This document shows, piece after piece, positions 58,242 to 64,000 of a stretch of DNA of 64,000 bases; positions within the stretch are counted from its first letter, which is position 1; each line of letters begins with the position of its first letter. This DNA is from Tetracentron sinense (lineage: Eukaryota; Streptophyta; Magnoliopsida; Trochodendrales; Trochodendraceae). Below the pieces are notes generated by a model. That model did not search any database, was not told the origin of the DNA, and saw only the letters and a list, made by a program, of their open reading frames with translations. The position numbers were made by a program, and so were the translations under genes. The stretch spans positions 7,902,041-7,966,040 of the forward strand of contig CM026562.1 in the NCBI GenBank assembly GCA_015143295.1. Direction: 5' to 3'.

Positions 58242-58963
58242 AGGCCAGCCTTTCCCATTATTTACGTTCTGTAAACAGAGGGGGAGATTCTGCCACAACA
58301 GATTTTAGAGAGAGTGAGGAGAGAGAAAGGAAGAGAGAGAAAGAGGAGAGAGAAAGAAGAGAGAGAAAGAAGAGAGAAGTGGGTCCTTGAGGTTTTTTGA
58401 CGTCCCCGACGCGTTGGCGGCGTCCGATTTTCTCTCCGGCGTCTCGTTTTGCGTGTAGAGAGAGAGAAAAAGGTAGAGAGAGAAAGTGGAGAGAGAAAGT
58501 TGCATGCGCTATACCCGGGGTTGATCGTCGTTGGGAACGCGTTGGTGACATCCGTTTTTGCCTACGAGGCCTCGAAACGCGTGAAACAGTAAAACCCCTA
58601 TCTTTTCTTCTCATTTTTCCGCTTATTTTGCTATATTATTTCATGTGATGTATATGCATGTCTTTTGACGTGAATGAAAAAGGGTCGAAGACCCCTATGT
58701 GATGTTGTGATTTTATGTGGTCCCTCGGGGAGCCCAGATCGGGTCCCAGGTAAATTGTATCGCCACCCTAGAGTGACGAAAAGTTGTTTTGCATGTCTTG
58801 TAGGGCTATGGGGACATCCATTAGCCTGGAAACGCTCCCTAACGGGACGGTGTGTTACCGGAGTTGGTTCACAGGCGCGAGGCCCAAGTATTTCAGTTAA
58901 TCAAGCGAGGCTTAGGTTAATTGGGGTTAACCTGTGGTTAGAAAATCTAACCAGGGTTAAGTA

Positions 58964-59380
58964 TAGTCCGTGGTTCCTCTTTGACTAGGTCAGGAGAGAC
59001 GGTGTCCAGTAAGGCCCGGGGTTCCTCCGTGACTGATAGTCGGGAGATGTCGGTCTGTTTGTCTAGGTCGTCCGTGGTGCCTCTTGGACTAGGTCAGGAG
59101 TGGCGGTGTCCTGCATGGCCCGTGGTTCCTCCGTGACTGGTAGTCAGGAGATGTTGGAGTCCTAGGGAGTTTAAAGTGGCTAAACATCAGATAGTGTATA
59201 GTCCGGGGTTCCTCTCTGGGTGGGTTAGAAGATGTCGGCACCGTGTCTATTGGGGTTCCTTCTTGGTGGAACGTCAGGAGATGTCGGCATTGGTATAGAT
59301 GTCGGGGTTCTTCCGTAGACTAGCCAGAAGATGACGGTAGGCAGGTTGGTCGGGGTTCCTTCATAACTGATACCAGGGCG
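58964..59380 (+). repeat. Degenerate GGGGTTCCT repeat array in the solo LTR
   Basis: About eight variants of a unit of roughly 40-60 bp with (G/C)G(G/T)GGTTCCT ... GACT or GGT ... CAGGAGATG(T)CGG. Spacing is irregular. Confidence 0.75.
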
Positions 59381-60303
59381 ATGGTGGCGAATACACGGTA
59401 GATGTGGCCAGTTAATTGAATGGAAAAATATTCTTATTGGGTGAATGCCCATGTTGTGTGTGTAAGCTTCAGATACGAAGTGGTCTGAGTTGGTATACTC
59501 AGGGTTAGTGTATTTTTTTGAGTTGGTGGACTCATAGTTCGGTATGGAATCATCGGATTCCAGGTGAGTTGGGTTGGTATACCCAAGGTTTTGTCATGTT
59601 CGGGTGAAAGCCGGAACAGCGTGTGTGAGTCTAAATGACTCAATGTATTATGGTTATGATTTAAAGACTTTAAGCTAAACATTTGTGGGCTGTGGCCAAT
59701 TAATAGAGTCTTAGGACTCGAAATGAAACATGATTGATGATCGAAACGATAATTTGGTAATATAATACATTCATAATTGAACCTCATAATTAGAAAGTAA
59801 TGTGAGGTCGGGAACCTCTGTTAGGGTGACGTAACCCTAAGTGACCTTGGGTCACAATTTATTATATACTGTTCTATTTTACTGTAACATGCAAATTGAA
59901 CTGCTTATTATATCATTATTGATGCGTGTTATTATGTGGAAAATAGTTTAGAAGGATTGTGGTTTTATTGGGCTTCATAGCTCACTGACTTTTTGTGTCA
60001 GCAGATCTTGGAGCTGCTGATTCGTAAGTGAAAAATCTATCTGGATATTTTGGAAGCTTGTACAAGTTGTACCTGGCGTGATAGAGACGCCTACTTTTGT
60101 AAAACAAACTTGATGTAAATAATACAGGTATATGGTTTGTATGATGGCTATTGTGATGACATGTATTATTTGCTTTTTGGGAGCATCTGATAAATGCTTA
60201 AATTTCCCGCATTTTTGCGAGTAAAGTCTTCCGCTTGCATGATTTGACGAACGGACACGCGTCTCGGAACTTGATTCCCTAGGCACGGGTTCGGGGCGTC
60301 ACA

Positions 60304-60950
60304 ATTCATGCTTAAGCCTAGAACTGTGCACCTTGAGGCTGTAGAAGAGCATTGAGATACTTTAACCCCACACCTTGTCGTGGGTTATTTTTCAGATGGA
60401 AAGTGCACTTACAGGTGGAGGCATACACATACAAATTGGGTTGGGTCAGTTACAGTCTTATAGATTGTCGATCAACATCAGGCTATTGCATTATGGGCGG
60501 TGAAATTTTGGTTACATAGAGAAGCAAGAAACAATTTGTGGTTGCACGGTCTAGCATCGAAGCTGAGTATAGAGCCATGACTCATGGTGGTTGTGAATTA
60601 CTATGGATCAAGACCTTGATGACAAAACTTGGTTTGTGTCACTGATTTAGGGTTGCTTTGTTGTCTGTAGCTAAGCAGTTGGATTTTGCTCATTCGTGGT
60701 GGTCTCCCTTTCTGGGTGGAAGGGATAGCCCCAATCCTTGGTCTGATTCCAAACATATTCGAGATGACGCTCTATTGTAATAACAGAGCTGCTATCAGCA
60801 TTGGTCATAACCAAATGCAACATGACAGGACCAAGCATATGAGGTTGACACTTCATACGAGAGAAGGTAGCATCAAAGACAATTGGTTAAAAAAGGACAG
60901 ATATTTAGACTTCAATACGGTCTAGATTGCTAGCTCTCGTTCATAGTTTT
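60304..60950 (+). pseudogene. Copia RNase H
   Basis: LKPRTVHLEAVEEH, then in a second frame WAGSVT, GYCIMGG and [13 protein letters not shown] fragments, and TLYCNNRAAISIGHNQMQHD (near 60770) then RTKHMRLTLHTREG: the copia RNase H end. Several shifts and stops. Confidence 0.8.
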
Positions 60951-61314
60951 GCTACAGATGATACACGAGGAATCTTTTTATGGTGGTTCTTCCTTCTAAA
61001 CTTCTAATGACTAGCATATCTATGATTCTTTTCTCTCAGATGAAGCAACAAGCACAAAAGATAAAGAACTTTAATGTAGCTCATCAGTGACTTGTCATTA
61101 AGTTCTTTGTCTTATAACACCCCAAAAATACGATTATATGTGGTGCCATTGGCGCTAGGACTCCCCTTATTAGGGAATTCGTGGATAAATAAATAAAAGA
61201 ATGAATGTTATTGGGGCTTACATAAGATGAGTATATGTGGCTGATCATCAATCTTGACTCATAAGTCAAACCTTGTAGGTTAAAACTTACCCCTATCAAC
61301 CATGAATTCAAAAT
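60951..61314. other. Unassigned, possible gypsy LTR start
   Basis: Contains TATAACACCCCAAAAATACG at 61112, like the start of a gypsy LTR, but no other end or coding region was found. Confidence 0.3.
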
Positions 61315-61865
61315 CGTTGACTCAAAACACTAATTTGGTCACTTCTTCTGGGAGCAATAGCATGGTCGGTTTGGAAAGAGAGGAACAAAAGAGTGTTTGT
61401 GAACTCCATCTCTAATCCTTCCGGCATTGCTCTAGTATAAGATTGCTCATCATAGACTGGAGCTTGATAAGGTGAATAGGTGAGGACGTGGCAGAAGTGA
61501 TGGAGTGAGATTTGAGTCATTTGTTAGATGGTTGGGGAAGAGTGTGTAAAGAGGGTTGCATCGACCCCATTTTCCTTTTCTTTTAGAGTTTACATACTTG
61601 TAAACTCCTAGTTGTTACTTGTAGCTTGGCTTCTTAGCATATTTCTAAGGTGATTAGGTGAGGACGTGGCAGAAGTGACGGAGTGAGATTTGAGTCATTT
61701 GTGAGATGGTTGGGGAAGAGTGTGTAAAGAGGGTTGCATCGACCCCATTTTCCTTTTCTTTCAGAGTTTACATACTTGTAAACTCCTAGTTGTTACTTGT
61801 AGCTTGGCTTCTTAGCATATTTCTAATACAATATTTGATTACCGATAAAAAGAAAAAAATCCAAG
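61315..61865 (+). mobile_element. L1 3' end fragment with duplicated 3' UTR
   Basis: IAWSVWKERNKRVFVN near 61345 matches the L1 ORF2 C-terminal tail. The 3' UTR is duplicated in tandem (61471-61648 and 61649-61826), and the end TTTGATTACCGATAAAAAG resembles the reverse complement of the tail at 31745-31770. Confidence 0.78.
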
Positions 61866-62060
61866 CCACAATTGCGGACTGTGCTGTTACTTCAAACCCA
61901 AACCTAACACTAAAACCAAACCTCCAAGCCCAAAAGCCTAAACTACAATTGCAAATAGTGCTGTATCTTGAAACCCAAAACCTAACATTGAAACCAAACC
62001 TTAAGCCCCAAAGCCTCATATGAGATGAATTATAGACAGAATGACAAAAACCAAGAGCCA
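61866..62060. repeat. Two-copy repeat of about 74 bp
   Basis: CAATTGCGGACTGTGCTGT / CAATTGCAAATAGTGCTGT, each followed by CTTCAAACC or CTTGAAACC, AACCTAACA and AAACCAAACCT. No coding. Confidence 0.65.
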
Positions 62061-62575
62061 CAAACCCTAAAAGTGATACCCTTTGAATGAATTACCTCAA
62101 TACCTAGATCTAAGGTTTTAAATATCAATATTGCGAGATACGTCACACCTTGGAAAAAAGATATATAGCGAGATATATTGTTTTACCGGGAATATATTGC
62201 ACGTCTAGGGAAAATTGGAAAAAATGAGAAAAATAAGGAATTTTTTAGTGAAACTCTAGAAAATATTAAAATAGATGTTAATACACATTTGATAATAATA
62301 AAAAAAAAAAAAAAATATACATAAGAGATGTAGTGGGAAGGGGGGCAGAGATGTGCATTGACGACAATGTATTGAGTAATATTGTTGCAACTTACACAAA
62401 ATGTTTCATTCATCCCTTATTCAATCATAATAATAAAAATACACAATCAGATTTCTATATATAATACATCCACCATCCAACCAACCCCAAAGTGGATAAC
62501 CATGAACTTTTTAATGAACGTTCGAAGTATTTGTGTCATTGCTCGCATCATTGCTTGAAAGTACTTAGGGCGTTG
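62061..62575. other. Unassigned, AT-rich
   Basis: GGTTTTAAATATCAATATTGCGAGATACG near 62113 resembles the end of the hAT-like element at 35659, but no partner end was found. Confidence 0.3.
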
Positions 62576-62580
62576 GTAGT

Positions 62581-63938
62581 TGATCGGTGCGAATTGTTAC
62601 ACATTTATGCACCTTAAACTGCATTTGTTAATCCCTTTGAGCCCATTTATCCACTACGATACTTCACTTGGGTGTGTTTATTGTTTTCAGGTTCATGCAA
62701 GGAAAAAAAGATTAAAATGATAATTTACAAGCTTTAAAGTTTTTTGTGAATCGCTACCGAGCCAAGATCTGAGCTAAAGAGAAGTTGGAAATGCAAAATA
62801 ATCCTTGTTCGGTATATGGGGCATAACTCCTTGACCGTAGCTCCGATTCCATAATATATCAAATCGATTGGCTTAAAAAGCTCTACAACTTCCGTCAAGG
62901 AAAGTTGGTCAAATTCCAAACCCACCGATCGATCGGCGGCCTTTTGACCGATCGATCGGAGGTCGCCGTTTTGGGTGTGTTGGAAAGTGCGAAAATTGGA
63001 TTTTTGAGCTCGTTTTGGATGATGCTAAAGCTATACTTTATTGAATATCTCTCACTTTAAAAAGGAAAGCCTCCTTCCATGCAAAAGGTTATGAATTTTA
63101 GAGATTTGAAGGAGAGAAGGCTTTAGAGATCTGTGAAGGTTGGAGGATAGATTGCTCGCGTTCTTCATCGAAAGCGGTGTTCCTTGCTCTCGTTATGAAG
63201 TAATTCTTTTTTAAAAGGTTTAGATGAAACCCTAGCCAAGTAACTGTGTCTCTTTGTACTTTGTTTTAGTTTATTCAATTGTAAATAATGATTGCACAAT
63301 AAGAGGGTTATTCATAACCAGAATTTATTGATCATATTCGATTTCAGTATGATTCTATCCTTGTCTTAGGTTTTATTATATTGAGATTGAAATCATCCAT
63401 CTTAATTTTCTGTGATTATTAATGTGGATTTTTTGCAATGGTATTACTATTGAGGAATTAAATCATAGGATATTTTATGCTAAGGGAAGACGAGTGATTT
63501 CACAATTCTAATTTAGTGTGTATCACTCGTGCTAACCGAAGATAGGATATGCCTAGCGTCTAATCCCTTGAATCATTCTAGATGGATGAGTGGAGTCTTA
63601 TAGTCACTCTCATCCCTATTGTTTACATTGTGATGGACTTGAATAAATGCATTAGGGACCAGTTATGAAGCTAGTTGTGGATTCGACCACCCTAGATCTT
63701 CTCTCACTGATATTTCATTAAAAACTCTTAGTTTACTTAGTTAAAATAGAATCTACTAGTTTAAGTTCTGTTTTTAGGTTAAAATAAATTCAATCAAATC
63801 AACTTTTTACTCTTTAACTCATAATTAACCTTGAATAAAAGCAATCAAACCAGCGTAATCTTCTAGGGTTCAACACCCCATACTAGTCACTGTTCTACGA
63901 AATTGTAGCTATTACGAGGTTTATTTAATTGACGATCA
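62581..63938 (+). mobile_element. Solo LTR of the Athila-like element
   Basis: 1358 bp, TGATCGGTGC...GACGATCA, homologous to 11870-13166. Perfect 5-bp target duplication GTAGT at 62576-62580 and 63939-63943. It contains two GATCGATCGG palindromes near 62927-62960. No internal domain on either side, so it is a solo LTR. Confidence 0.9.
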
Positions 63939-64000
63939 GTAGTCCAAATGGCATGACTAACCATTGATACAATCCATCCTTGATCTTGAGTGCTGCCTTC

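Larger units (their letters stand above)
57530..60303 (+). mobile_element. Large solo gypsy LTR (2.77 kb) in copia pol
   Basis: TGTAACGACCTGG...GGGGCGTCACA, flanked by a perfect 5-bp target duplication ATTCA (57525-57529, 60304-60308). Excision restores VIRQF-MLKPRTVHLEAV of the copia. A TATA box TATATATAAAGG lies at 58230-58241, with GA-rich tracts at 58305-58380 and 58455-58500. It contains a repeat array at 58964-59380. The ends resemble Tekay/Del chromovirus LTRs; no coding. Confidence 0.9.
50611..60950 (+). mobile_element. Plus-strand copia broken by nested insertions
   Basis: Domains in order: gag 51484-53640, a stray RT piece 53645-53845, protease 54000-54168, integrase 55043-55800, RT 56600-57529, RNase H 60304-60900. 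Insertions: 51676-52752, 54169-55042 and 57530-60303. No 3' LTR identified. Confidence 0.85.

Noticed and set aside
58674..58988. Open frame of 104 codons in the solo LTR
   Set aside because: No family resemblance; lies in LTR sequence with biased composition.

Overview
This window is nuclear DNA of a flowering plant. It carries remains of two host genes, both on the + strand and both with plant-type introns: a wall-associated-kinase-type receptor (WAK/WAKL) and a plant autoinhibited Ca2+-ATPase (ACA, P-type 2B). Nearly everything else is transposable-element DNA of plant lineages: Ty1/copia, Athila-like and chromovirus Ty3/gypsy, L1 and RTE LINEs, and short TIR (hAT-like or MITE) elements. 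The species cannot be told from the sequence. No tRNA, rRNA, CRISPR or prokaryotic feature was seen.

Layout. 1-2515: 5' end of a minus-strand copia element (protease, gag, primer site, LTR). 3040-4300: a tandem repeat and a broken WAK fragment. 5002-11039: a WAK-like gene with GUB_WAK, EGF, EGF-Ca, TM and kinase parts. Its exon 1 carries a 1-nt frameshift and a 2.18-kb solo-LTR insertion with target duplication TTCCT. 11870-21518: an Athila-like gypsy (LTR, gag, protease, RT, RNase H, start of integrase) with a 5'-truncated chromovirus (13762-17246) nested in gag. 21519-23345: a second, truncated copy of the LTR found in the WAK gene. 23400-25231: hAT-like and foldback elements.

25346-49814: the ACA gene. 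Exon 1 (25586-25759) encodes the N-terminal calmodulin-binding region and lies about 21.6 kb from exon 2 (47404-47491). Exon 3 (47622-49558) and exon 4 (49656-49814) follow. Intron 1 contains a rearranged copia (26041-31133), a near-complete L1 (31739-37929, TSD GAAATTCATCG), a second L1 piece, an RTE LINE and a minus-strand gypsy. The C-terminal membrane half of the pump is not in the window.

50611-60950: a plus-strand copia broken by three TIR elements and a 2.77-kb solo LTR. 61100-64000: an L1 3' end and a second Athila-family LTR as a solo LTR (TSD GTAGT).

The strongest observations are structural. One copia integration has an inverted, circularly permuted interior between two correct outer LTRs. 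One chromovirus has a correct target duplication but no 5' end. The pump gene has a partially duplicated exon 1 that places a decoy start codon ahead of the real one. Most insertions can be put in relative order from their target-site duplications. I found no convincing new functional system.
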